A stretch of DNA of 18,158 bases from DAOVQB01 sp023128935 (GCA_030628905.1 DAOVQB010000083.1:1-18158); one strand, 5' to 3'. Positions 8,046 through 15,439 are shown, numbered from the stretch's first letter. A program made the numbers and translations. Notes: generated by a model not told the origin, from the sequence alone.

Positions 8046-8118
8046 AAAGATCCTGGGCCTGATTCGGAAACTGCGGGCTCAGCGGTCTGCTCCGCCGGAG
8101 AAGCCCTGGCGTCCATAG
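8044..8118 (+). pseudogene. IS4-family transposase, displaced 3' end
   Basis: If the IS66 element and one target copy are removed, LSLEEHAR continues in frame as RKILGLIRKLRAQRSAPP, then EKPWRP and TAG at 8116-8118. That adds 24 codons with no stop, with a basic helical character that fits a transposase C-terminus. This supports both the insertion point and the identity of the host gene. It has no start of its own and should not be expressed as a separate protein. Confidence 0.8.
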
Positions 8119-8401
8119 AGGCAGAGGGTTCCCCGAGGGATCCTTCTCCCCTGCGCGGCCTTGGCCGTTCCGCCCGCCGAGGGGCCACGCGGCCCGCGCG
8201 CTTCACAAAAGGCGCCCCCTGGCGCCGAGGGGATGGTTTGTCCCAAAATTTAGCGTCTGCCTTGCAGATGGTTCATAATCTGACTTGCGCAAACCGCGTT
8301 CATGCCCTAGGATGTTGCTGCCTAGTGCAAATTGAGTGCCCCCGACTAGTTCGCGCGTATCGAGCACTCAAATAGGGAACGCGCCGGGTGAGGGGAGGAA
8401 G
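8119..8401. other. intergenic stretch before the histidine kinase, with two inverted repeats
   Basis: No gene is seen in these 283 bases. GGCGCC at 8211-8216 and 8221-8226 forms a tight hairpin with loop CCCT and no T-run. TTGAGTGC (8332-8339) and GCACTCAA (8364-8371) form a perfect 8-bp inverted repeat about 30 bases before the preferred kinase start and could be an operator or leader stem. CATAAT at 8274 resembles a -10 box, but no good -35 accompanies it. The right end of the IS4-type element should lie here but was not recognised. Confidence 0.5.
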
Positions 8402-9424
8402 GTGGTCTCCAAGGCAGACGAATCGAATCAGGTCTCCGCGCCAGACGAGCCAAATCAGGTCTCCGCTCGCGTCCGCAAGCTGGAAGGCAAGTTGGCCGAG
8501 CTGACGCAGGCCAATCAGATCCTCGTGGAAAGGCTTACGGAGGCTGCTGATGCCGGAAGTGATCCGACTGGCACGGCGGGGAAAGAGATTCAGCTGAAAA
8601 CGGGGATTCATGAGCTCACGGCCGCGCTCGACTTGGCTATGCAAGTCCTCGAGATGTCCAATCAAGAGTTGGGTCGGGCCAGGAAAGAAGCCCAGGCCGC
8701 CCGCCGGACCCAGGAGGAGTTCCTGCTGAACATCAGTCACGAGATCCGCACACCCCTGAACGGGATCCTGGGCATGATAGATCTGGTTCTACGGTCGGAT
8801 CTTCGGGGAGAGCAGCGGGAATGCCTGGAAATAGCCCAATCCTCGGGAAAGGAACTGCTCACGATCATATGCAGCCTCCTGGACTTCTCGAAGATCGAGA
8901 GGGGCGAGCTGCTCCTGGACCCCGCGCCTTTCAGCATCCGCAATCAGGTATCTGCCGTGATTCAGGCGATGGCAGTGCAAGCGCGTGAGAAGGGGCTTGA
9001 TCTGAGCCATCACGTTGTTCCCGAGGTTCCTGAGATGGTTGTGGGTGACGCAGGTCTCCTGCAGCAGCTACTCACGCATTTAGTGGGCAACGCCATCAAG
9101 TTCACGCCTCACGGGAGGGTGGAAGTTAGGGTGGAGCCGGCAGGCCCTGCCCCGGGCGATGGCATGACTCTCCGTTTCATGGTGCGCGATACGGGGGTCG
9201 GCATACCCGCAGAGAAGCAGGAGATCATCTTCAAGGCGTTCACGCAGGCGGATGGATCGATGACGCGGCAGTATGGTGGAATGGGTCTGGGCCTGACCAT
9301 CGCTGCCAGCTTGACAAAGATCATGGGCGGCAAGATCTGGCTAGAGAGTCAACCGGGCCAAGGTTGCACCTTCTTCTTCACGGCCCGATTTAATCCTGCG
9401 AGTGTGGCGGCAAAGAAAAAGTGA
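8402..9424 (+). CDS. soluble sensor histidine kinase
   Basis: From GTG 8402 the protein has 340 residues. After a charged coiled-coil-like N-terminus (about 25-100) comes a HisKA domain with His113 in LNISHEIRTPLNGILGM. The HATPase_c domain follows with N-box (GNAIKFT), G1 (DTGVGIP), F-box (FKAFTQADGSMTR) and G2 (GGMGLGLTI). No membrane segment, PAS or receiver domain is present, so it probably senses through a partner protein or its coiled coil. The start is uncertain: GGAGG at 8394-8398 is only 3 bases from GTG 8402, while GTG 8336 gives 22 more residues but has no Shine-Dalgarno. It lies upstream of the kinase/sigma-54-activator pair, with a 290-base gap. No REC-domain response regulator is seen in the window. 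Confidence 0.92.
   Translation: MVSKADESNQVSAPDEPNQVSARVRKLEGKLAELTQANQILVERLTEAADAGSDPTGTAGKEIQLKTGIHELTAALDLAMQVLEMSNQELGRARKEAQAARRTQEEFLLNISHEIRTPLNGILGMIDLVLRSDLRGEQRECLEIAQSSGKELLTIICSLLDFSKIERGELLLDPAPFSIRNQVSAVIQAMAVQAREKGLDLSHHVVPEVPEMVVGDAGLLQQLLTHLVGNAIKFTPHGRVEVRVEPAGPAPGDGMTLRFMVRDTGVGIPAEKQEIIFKAFTQADGSMTRQYGGMGLGLTIAASLTKIMGGKIWLESQPGQGCTFFFTARFNPASVAAKKK
8417..8470 (+). repeat. 27-bp in-frame tandem repeat in the kinase N-terminus
   Basis: Two 27-bp units (8417-8443, 8444-8470) share GAC-GAR and an exact AATCAGGTCTCCGC core, encoding DESNQVSAP and DEPNQVSAR. The sequence just before (VVSKA) looks like part of a third, more diverged copy. The repeat keeps frame. Confidence 0.75.
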
Positions 9425-9492
9425 CAGGAGTGGGCCCCTCCATCCCGCGAGTGTGGTAGCAAAGGGAAAGTGACAGGAGCAGGCCCCGCCGC
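9395..9492 (+). repeat. 49-bp tandem duplication across the histidine kinase stop codon
   Basis: The stretch GCGAGTGTGGCGGCAAAG ... GTGACAGGAGTGGGCCCC recurs 49 bases later with a few changes (GCGAGTGTGGTAGCAAAG ... GTGACAGGAGCAGGCCCC). The first copy contains the kinase stop (9422-9424); the second lies outside the gene. The unit length is not a multiple of three. Confidence 0.85.
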
Positions 9493-9642
9493 CCAAGGAT
9501 GCGTCCCTTGAGCGCGGCCAGAGAGCCGGCAGGCACCGCGTCCCGGAACCCATGTCAGCCCAACTGGACGAACGAAAGCGCTCGTTTTGGGGCGAACACT
9601 CTTGTACCATGCTAGTGCAGCTGTGAATTGAGCGGAGGTCAA

Positions 9643-9717
9643 ATGAAGTGGCTTCTTTATCGCTTCGTGAGCAACCACGCCGGATCCCCAGTCCCCTGGC
9701 ACAGGGAGAGGTCCTGA
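9643..9717 (+). CDS. possible 24-codon leader peptide overlapping the Ser/Thr kinase start
   Basis: ATG 9643 opens a frame of 24 codons (MKWLLYRFVSNHAGSPVPW...) whose TGA (9715-9717) overlaps the kinase ATG at 9717 as TGATG. GGAGGT (9634-9639) precedes it, but only 3 bases away. The same Shine-Dalgarno is better spaced (8 bases) for GTG 9648, which would give the kinase a longer N-terminus. The two readings exclude each other; this one is speculative. Confidence 0.2.
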   Translation: MKWLLYRFVSNHAGSPVPWHRERS

Positions 9718-12700
9718 TGCTTAGGCAAGTCGATTCCCGCTATGAGAGTCTTCTCAACCTCACCCAGCACTATGACAGGGTCACCTGCATGGCCCGGGAT
9801 CGCTTGACGGGGCGGAGGGTCGTACTCAAGACCGGCAGCCTTCCTGCTGCGCGGCAGGAGCTGCGGGCGCTCATGGCCATACCACCTGGTGTGGGGCCAG
9901 CTGTGCTAGATGCAGTATGGACCTGTGAGCAACGTCTGGTCCTGGTGTTGGAGGAGCTTCAGGGTGGAACTCTGCTGGAGGCGGCCAAGGAGATCCCTCC
10001 GCATCAACTACCGGAGCTTGTCCGATCGATTTGCCAATGTCTGGGACATCTGCACCGGGTGGGTTTCATCCACACCGATCTGAAGCCCGCTAATATATTC
10101 CTGCTCAACCATGGCGACGGCCTGTCCGTGCGTTTGCTTGATTTCGGGTTTGCCCTCAGTCGCATTGCCGATCCGTGGGATGTTGAAGAGGGAAAAGGAG
10201 GTACAAAACCCTACCTGGCTCCTGAACTGATACGGGGCTGGGGTGTTGACAATCAGGCCGATCAATTCTCTCTGGGCATGACCTTGAAGCAGCTGTTTCC
10301 CGCTCTACAGAAAGACCACATTTGGGCGGGGATTCTGGAGAGGCTGTGTGAAGACATCCCCGCACGCCGTTACCCCAACATCCTCGTCCTGCGCAATGAG
10401 CTGGAGAGCTTGTTTGGGCTTCCTCCTTCGGCAAACCGCACTCCCCCCTTCGGGGTGGGCCCGATGCGAGGGCGGGAGGAGGAGCTTCAGTGTGTGTTGA
10501 GGCAAGTGCGCAGCCGACCTGGCTTGCAGGTATTACTCCAGGCGCGCCGAGGCGTTGGCCTGACCCGCTTCATGCTCGAGGCCGTGCTGGCGATCGCCGC
10601 CGACAACGGACCACCTGCCCGACTGGTGGATGTGGACTGCCTGCAGGGGGAAACCGACAGCGACCGCATCGCGCAGTTCTTGGAGGCGCGCAGCGGGGCC
10701 GGAGAGGCGGTCCTCTGCGGTCTACCGGACCCCTCGCCAGGACTGCGGTGGCTCGATGATGCCGCTTGGCAGTCGTTGCGACGGGCAATTCTCAGTTCCC
10801 GCTGGAAGCGGATAGCCCTTCCCGCGGTGGATGCCGGATCACTGGTAGAGATGGTGGCCGACAGCCTGGGAGTGGGGGGCGACCTGGCGGAACAGCTGGC
10901 CTGCTGTCTCCACGAGCGGACTGACGGCAACCTCCACCTGGCTGCAGAGGGCTTTCGCCGGATCGTGGGCTCCGCCGGGAACGAGAACGCATTGTCCTGG
11001 GAACTCGACCGTGACCGGCTCGGCAGCGCACTGGCGAACTGGTCTCCCCCACCGACTGAACCAACCCTGGGTTCCGTCCATGCAGAGCTGGTGGGCCCGC
11101 TGAAGATCTGCGCGCGCGCTGGCCTCTCTCTGCCGCGCACGGTAGCCCGTGACCTTCTGTCACACTTCTGCCAGCCCGAGCACTTCGACGATCTCCTCGG
11201 TCATGGCTACCTCGAGCCCGAGGGTAGCGCGCGGGTCCGGTTCGTGACACAGAGCTTATGGTGCGAGGCTGCTGCCACGCCCTGCGAACAGGCAAGGCAG
11301 ATCGACGACTGGCTGAACGAGCATCTCACTCCCAACCCGAATCATACCGAGGAAGCGATCAGCGCCTGCAACAGGGCGCGCCGCATGGGAGATCGCCTGC
11401 GGGAGTCCCAGCACCTGGCCAAGGCCTTGACGCAGGCCGAGGCCGAACACCGGTGGGATCGGATCCGGCAGTTGCTTGCTTATCCAGGGCCGGAACTGGG
11501 GACTTGGACGCTGGACGGGCTTCTGCAACAGGTTCAGATCCTGAAGAATATTCTTGGAGCGGCTTGGAGCACGGGGCGGATTCTCCTTGTGGCCGGCGAG
11601 GGTCTGATGCCGGTCGATGGGACGCTCGGCCTGCCTCTACTGGAGCGGGCCGCCAGGGAGAACGACCCTCACGCTGCCGTGGGCGCATTGTGTCTTCTCT
11701 TGGACCGTGCTATCAGGCATAAGGAGAGGGAGTCCTACCAGCACTACATGGATCATCTGGAGCAGCTTGAGAAAGCAAGCCGGTGCGTGCCACCAGGGCT
11801 GCTCGATTTCTATCGTGCACAACATGCCATGGCCTCGGGGCGGGTGGAGGAGGCGGAAACCCTGGCGACCCAGTCTGCCAAGAGCCTGCGGGGAAGCGGG
11901 GATCGGCATGAGGGTCTCAGCCTGCAACTGCTCGCGATCTTGCGTTTCTCTCAAGATCCCCAGATAGCTATTGAGGCTATGTGCTCCGCGCTAGCGGCCC
12001 CGCAGGATCGGGAGCGGTCGGCCCAGATGCGGAGCAATCTGACTATCATGTATTCCCAGGTGGGTGATCTCGAGGCTGGTGCCCGCTGCGCGGATGACGG
12101 GATTAGGGAGCTGTGGGGGCAGGTATCCCCGGCGCGACTGGGGGGGATGAGGATCCACAGGGCATGGACGTGGGCCGAGCTGGATCGGATCGATGAGGCC
12201 GTCCAGGAAGCCCGCAAGCTTCTCAATCTGGCCGTGGTTCGGGAGACCAGGCATCACCTGATTGCAGTAAGGCTGCTGCTGGGATTCTGCCACCTTCACC
12301 GCTCCTCCAGGCGCGTCGCAATCACAGAAACGGTGCGAGGGTGGGAGGAGGCTGAGCGGGGTTCATCTTCCATCCTGAAAGCTGACAGCCTTCGCTCCCT
12401 GATCGATGTTCTGCTGGATCTGGAGGCATGGGATGACGTCCGGGAATATGGCTCCGCCATGCAACTATGCACTGCAAGTACGGACGATGCGGTGCTGACC
12501 ACATCGATCAGGGCGCGGGCGCTTCCTGTTCAGGTTGAAGGAAAGCTCGGTGCAGCCGCGGAGCTCTTGGAAAGCCATCAGAATATTGCCCGCGGCCTTA
12601 GCGACCGCGTCGCATCAGCACGCTATCTCCATCACCTCGGGGTTGTACGACTGGCACAGGCCAATGAGGGCCATGGCTCCCCTGTGGCAGGCGAGGCGGC

Positions 12701-12956
12701 GCAACTGTTCAGAGAAGAGATCGGGATCCTGGCCGAGCCAGGACATGGCTACTACCGGGGACGCGCGCTGCTGGCCCTGTCGCTAGCGCTGGACAAAGCG
12801 GGGGATCACCAGGGCGCCTCCGCGGCGCTTCACCAGGCCGTGTCCCTGGCTCGACGGATCAAGAGCCTGGGATTACTGGCCCAAGCTCTTCAAGCACGGG
12901 CCTGGCTTACAGTTCGAGGTAAGGCATCTCCCGAGCTTGAACACCAACGACACTGA
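9717..12956 (+). CDS. Ser/Thr protein kinase-like protein with degenerate NTPase domain and C-terminal helical (TPR-like) repeats
   Basis: From ATG 9717 the protein has 1,079 residues. Residues about 8-250 form a kinase fold with Lys38 (VVLKTG), HTDLKPANIFL with Asp121, DFG with Asp142, and GTKPYLAPE. The glycine-rich loop is missing: where LGxGxxGxV is expected the sequence is LLNLTQHYDRVTCMARD. HTD also replaces HRD. Residues about 252-460 look like an AAA_16/ORC-like domain as in PknK-type kinases (MRGREEELQCVL), but the Walker A site reads ARRGVGLTR with Leu282 in place of Lys. The rest is alpha-helical and TPR-like, rich in Leu/Ala/Glu repeats. AGGGAGAGG precedes the chosen start; GTG 9648 (GGAGGT, spacing 8) is the alternative. 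It lies 30 bases upstream of a sigma-54 activator and is probably its signalling partner. It may be a pseudokinase scaffold. Confidence 0.88.
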   Translation: MLRQVDSRYESLLNLTQHYDRVTCMARDRLTGRRVVLKTGSLPAARQELRALMAIPPGVGPAVLDAVWTCEQRLVLVLEELQGGTLLEAAKEIPPHQLPELVRSICQCLGHLHRVGFIHTDLKPANIFLLNHGDGLSVRLLDFGFALSRIADPWDVEEGKGGTKPYLAPELIRGWGVDNQADQFSLGMTLKQLFPALQKDHIWAGILERLCEDIPARRYPNILVLRNELESLFGLPPSANRTPPFGVGPMRGREEELQCVLRQVRSRPGLQVLLQARRGVGLTRFMLEAVLAIAADNGPPARLVDVDCLQGETDSDRIAQFLEARSGAGEAVLCGLPDPSPGLRWLDDAAWQSLRRAILSSRWKRIALPAVDAGSLVEMVADSLGVGGDLAEQLACCLHERTDGNLHLAAEGFRRIVGSAGNENALSWELDRDRLGSALANWSPPPTEPTLGSVHAELVGPLKICARAGLSLPRTVARDLLSHFCQPEHFDDLLGHGYLEPEGSARVRFVTQSLWCEAAATPCEQARQIDDWLNEHLTPNPNHTEEAISACNRARRMGDRLRESQHLAKALTQAEAEHRWDRIRQLLAYPGPELGTWTLDGLLQQVQILKNILGAAWSTGRILLVAGEGLMPVDGTLGLPLLERAARENDPHAAVGALCLLLDRAIRHKERESYQHYMDHLEQLEKASRCVPPGLLDFYRAQHAMASGRVEEAETLATQSAKSLRGSGDRHEGLSLQLLAILRFSQDPQIAIEAMCSALAAPQDRERSAQMRSNLTIMYSQVGDLEAGARCADDGIRELWGQVSPARLGGMRIHRAWTWAELDRIDEAVQEARKLLNLAVVRETRHHLIAVRLLLGFCHLHRSSRRVAITETVRGWEEAERGSSSILKADSLRSLIDVLLDLEAWDDVREYGSAMQLCTASTDDAVLTTSIRARALPVQVEGKLGAAAELLESHQNIARGLSDRVASARYLHHLGVVRLAQANEGHGSPVAGEAAQLFREEIGILAEPGHGYYRGRALLALSLALDKAGDHQGASAALHQAVSLARRIKSLGLLAQALQARAWLTVRGKASPELEHQRH

Positions 12957-12986
12957 CGAAGCAGGACAAAAGGAAAGGAGAAGTTC

Positions 12987-14693
12987 ATGACTTCCGATCG
13001 GAGCAAGCGCCAACCGCAGAGTAATGCACATCGGACAGATCCACTCTCTGACCTCGCAGAGTCCCAGGCCATTCTAGAGCACCTTTCGAAGAATCACCCA
13101 GATGGCCGGGCAGACGAGGAACGCAAGCGCAACGCCGCCCTCGAGCAAAGCGCCCAGCGATGGAGCACCCAACAGGCCTTTCAAGCCTTCCGCGGGGTTG
13201 CGTGCTCCATCACCGCGAATCTGGATATGAGATCCCTGGTCAAACAGATCCTCAAGGCGGCTATCCAGACGCTCGGAGCGGAGCGCGGAATTCTCTTTCT
13301 CGGACGAGAGAAGGACGTCGGGCTTCTTCCAGTCGTGGCCATCAGCATCACCGGCCAGGAACTCGATGATCTGGAGCGGGTCAGCCGGACCATCCTGCGG
13401 CAGGGGAGCAGGGGTGAGGTCGTTGTCAGTCAAGATGCCGCCAACGATCCACGCTTCCGGGATGTTCCGAGCATCAAACTCAAGAAGATCCGCTCCGTGA
13501 TGTGTGCCCCGTTGATCTCGCGGGGCAAGCCAATAGGGCTCATTCACCTGGACGCGCCTTTGGCCGCCGGAGCGTTTTCGGAAGACGGGCAGCGGTTTCT
13601 GGAGGCCTTTGCCGATCTGGCCGCCGTGGCGTTGGAGAACGCCCGGCTGCACGGCGAAGTAGTGCATGAAAACACCGACCTCCGTCGCCACCTCACCTCT
13701 CAGGAGTCCTTCAAGCAACTAGTGACCGTGAGCCCCCGCATGAATGCCCTGCTGCAGAGGGCCACCCTAGCGGCACAGGTCGACGCACCGATCATGATCC
13801 TGGGCGAGAGCGGTACTGGAAAGGAGTTGCTGGCCCGGTCAATCCATAAGACCGGTCCGCGGGCCCTCAACCCTTTTGTGGCCTGCAACTGCGCGGCCGT
13901 ACCGCGAGACCTCATGGAAAGCCTCTTCTTCGGCCACACCAAAGGGGCCTTCACGGGGGCGCTGCGCGATACGCAGGGCCTGCTGCGTGAAGCCGATCGG
14001 GGGGTGCTCTTCCTGGATGAGGTCACCGATCTGGGCCCTGATCTGCAGGGCAAGCTGCTTCGCGTGATCGAGGATGGGGTCGTGCGCCCGCTGGGCACCC
14101 GTCGGGACATCCGCGTGGATGTCCGCGTGATCACGGCAACCAGTCGCGACATCCACACGGAGATCCAGGAGGGCCGCTTCCGCGAGGAGCTCTACTATCG
14201 AATCAACGTGCTCGAACTGCGCATCCCCCCCCTGCGGGAACGACCCGAGGACATCCCCGTGCTGGTGGACCATTTCTTGCACAAGCATGCGGAGGACCGA
14301 GGCGACGGGCGCAGCGTGACTTTCACAGGGAAGGCCGTGCAGTTCCTGCAGACGCTCCCGTGGCGAGGGAACGTGCGGGAGTTCGAAAGCTTGGTACGCC
14401 GTGTCCTGGTTCTCTCGAACCAGCCCAAGGTGACCGTGGCGCAGCTCAAGCGTTTCCTCTCCGTTCCGCCTGGGGGGGGACTCGCGGGGATCGATAAGGA
14501 GCTGGGTGCCTCGACTGCCGCTGTGGGCAAGGGCGATGGGATCAGGTCCATGGTCGAGCTGGAGCGCGATGCGATCCGGACAGCCTTGATCCGCACCGGA
14601 GGAAACAAGTCGAGGGCTGCCCGGCTCCTGGGACTACACCGCAACACGCTCTTGCGGAGGATGAAGAGACTGCAGGTCTCCTGGCAAATCTAG
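12987..14693 (+). CDS. sigma-54-dependent transcriptional activator with GAF sensor domain
   Basis: The 568-residue protein starts at ATG 12987 with AAGGAG six bases upstream. Residues about 58-225 form a GAF domain (LVKQILKAAIQTLGAERGILFL ... SVMCAPLISRGKPIGLIHLD). The AAA+ domain follows with Walker A GESGTGKE (273-280), the GAFTGA loop (320-325) that contacts sigma-54, Walker B GVLFLDEV, and the arginine-finger region FREELYYRINVLELRIPPLRERPEDIP. The C-terminus (about 525-568) is a Fis-type helix-turn-helix (GGNKSRAARLLGLHRNTLLRRMKRL). All key motifs are intact, so it should activate sigma-54 promoters. It carries GAF rather than a receiver domain, so control probably comes from a ligand or from the adjacent kinase-like protein rather than aspartate phosphorylation. 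Confidence 0.96.
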   Translation: MTSDRSKRQPQSNAHRTDPLSDLAESQAILEHLSKNHPDGRADEERKRNAALEQSAQRWSTQQAFQAFRGVACSITANLDMRSLVKQILKAAIQTLGAERGILFLGREKDVGLLPVVAISITGQELDDLERVSRTILRQGSRGEVVVSQDAANDPRFRDVPSIKLKKIRSVMCAPLISRGKPIGLIHLDAPLAAGAFSEDGQRFLEAFADLAAVALENARLHGEVVHENTDLRRHLTSQESFKQLVTVSPRMNALLQRATLAAQVDAPIMILGESGTGKELLARSIHKTGPRALNPFVACNCAAVPRDLMESLFFGHTKGAFTGALRDTQGLLREADRGVLFLDEVTDLGPDLQGKLLRVIEDGVVRPLGTRRDIRVDVRVITATSRDIHTEIQEGRFREELYYRINVLELRIPPLRERPEDIPVLVDHFLHKHAEDRGDGRSVTFTGKAVQFLQTLPWRGNVREFESLVRRVLVLSNQPKVTVAQLKRFLSVPPGGGLAGIDKELGASTAAVGKGDGIRSMVELERDAIRTALIRTGGNKSRAARLLGLHRNTLLRRMKRLQVSWQI

Positions 14694-14711
14694 GGTCGCG
14701 GCGGCCCCCGA

Positions 14712-14735
14712 CGTTGTCACAACAACGAAGGAGGT
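14712..14735 (+). promoter_or_regulatory. hairpin plus perfect Shine-Dalgarno before the small secreted gene
   Basis: CGTTGT (14712-14717) pairs with ACAACG (14722-14727) around the loop CACA. The consensus ribosome binding site AAGGAGGT (14728-14735) follows immediately and sits 6 bases before ATG 14742. The stem could affect ribosome access or be a dyad operator; the Shine-Dalgarno fixes the start. Confidence 0.6.
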
Positions 14736-14741
14736 ACCGCC

Positions 14742-15185
14742 ATGCGACCCAGTTCATTTCGAATCGCTTTCATCGTGCTACTGATCCTCGCGGGATCATC
14801 GCTACCAGTCCACCGCTCCGGCGTGGAACCGGCCTGGGCGGGCGAGACGGGTGTCCTGAAGCTGATGGTCAAGGAATGCGGGGGCACCTGGCTTGACAAC
14901 GTGGAGGTGGAAGTCACCATCTACCGGCCAGGCACCGGGGAGATTGATTCGGATTCCGGATACACCGACGTGGGCTACATCGAATTCGAGTTCAATGATC
15001 TCGAAGACGGAGACGAGGCCCGCGTGACGGTGGAACCAAATGGGTCTGGATCCGAGCACACCTACTACTGGGATGATGGCTCTCGGCATCCATCTGCGTG
15101 GGACATAGGCCTGACACTTGGGGGCCAATGTGACGACGACTGGTATGATGAGGAGGCAAATGTCATTCTCTGCGTTTGCGAGTAA
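14742..15185 (+). CDS. small exported acidic protein with a Cna-B/carboxypeptidase-regulatory-like beta-sandwich
   Basis: The 147-residue protein has a clear signal peptide (hydrophobic run IAFIVLLILAG, likely cut after AWA at residue 33). The mature part is very acidic (many Asp/Glu, e.g. FNDLEDGDEARV) with four Cys. The order of strands (GVLKLMVKECGG, LDNVEVEVTIYRPG, SGYTDVGYIEFEFNDL, DEARVTVEPNGSG) resembles a Cna-B or CarboxypepD_reg fold; this is a pattern judgement, not a database match. It begins 48 bases after the sigma-54 activator and is followed by a strong terminator, so it is probably the last gene of that unit. It ends in LCVCE, and its last codons are part of a 19-bp tandem duplication. 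No function can be assigned; a secreted output or target of the regulatory pair is inferred only from position. Confidence 0.88.
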   Translation: MRPSSFRIAFIVLLILAGSSLPVHRSGVEPAWAGETGVLKLMVKECGGTWLDNVEVEVTIYRPGTGEIDSDSGYTDVGYIEFEFNDLEDGDEARVTVEPNGSGSEHTYYWDDGSRHPSAWDIGLTLGGQCDDDWYDEEANVILCVCE

Positions 15186-15209
15186 GCTCAGCGTTTGCAA
15201 GTAAGCTCA
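15172..15209 (+). repeat. 19-bp tandem duplication across the stop codon of the small secreted gene
   Basis: GCGTTTGCGAGTAAGCTCA (15172-15190) is followed directly by GCGTTTGCAAGTAAGCTCA (15191-15209), 18 of 19 identical. The first copy contains the TAA at 15183-15185. Confidence 0.9.
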
Positions 15210-15282
15210 GGAGAATGAATCCCTAGTTGGAGGGAGCGGTCCGTCCGTTCCGCGACCAACTGGGCAGGCGGGCAGAGGAACA

Positions 15283-15319
15283 GGGCGCGGCTGGTCAGGT
15301 TTGCAGCGGCGCCCTTTTT
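15283..15319 (+). terminator. Rho-independent terminator
   Basis: GGGCGC (15283-15288) pairs with GCGCCC (15309-15314). After a single G-G mismatch, GCTG (15290-15293) pairs with CAGC (15304-15307) around a 10-base loop. Five Ts (15315-15319) follow at once. It lies about 100 bases after the small secreted gene and probably ends the regulatory transcript. Confidence 0.82.
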
Positions 15320-15415
15320 CTGCAACGAGCCAGCTATCCAAAGAGCGGGACCCGCCGACATCGGAGGAAGACTCCCTATCCCGAGCGCAAGTCAGACACT
15401 TCCCGTTTGACATGT

Positions 15416-15439
15416 GCTCCCTGGTTTGCTCCCTGGTTT
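15416..15439. repeat. 12-bp tandem repeat, two copies
   Basis: GCTCCCTGGTTT occurs twice in direct succession (15416-15427, 15428-15439), both exact. Confidence 0.9.

Noticed and set aside
10487..11140. 217-codon - strand frame inside the kinase gene
   Set aside because: It lies opposite the NTPase domain, is rich in Arg, Ser and Pro, and has no ribosome binding site or domain pattern.
13074..13718. 214-codon - strand frame opposite the GAF domain
   Set aside because: The + strand encodes a well-supported GAF domain and no promoter or Shine-Dalgarno supports the reverse frame.
14670..14741. Possible sigma-54 promoter (TGGCA at 14682) before the small secreted gene
   Set aside because: The -12 GC does not occur at the required 10-base spacing from the -24 GG; no site close to TGGCAC-n5-TTGC was found here or before the histidine kinase.
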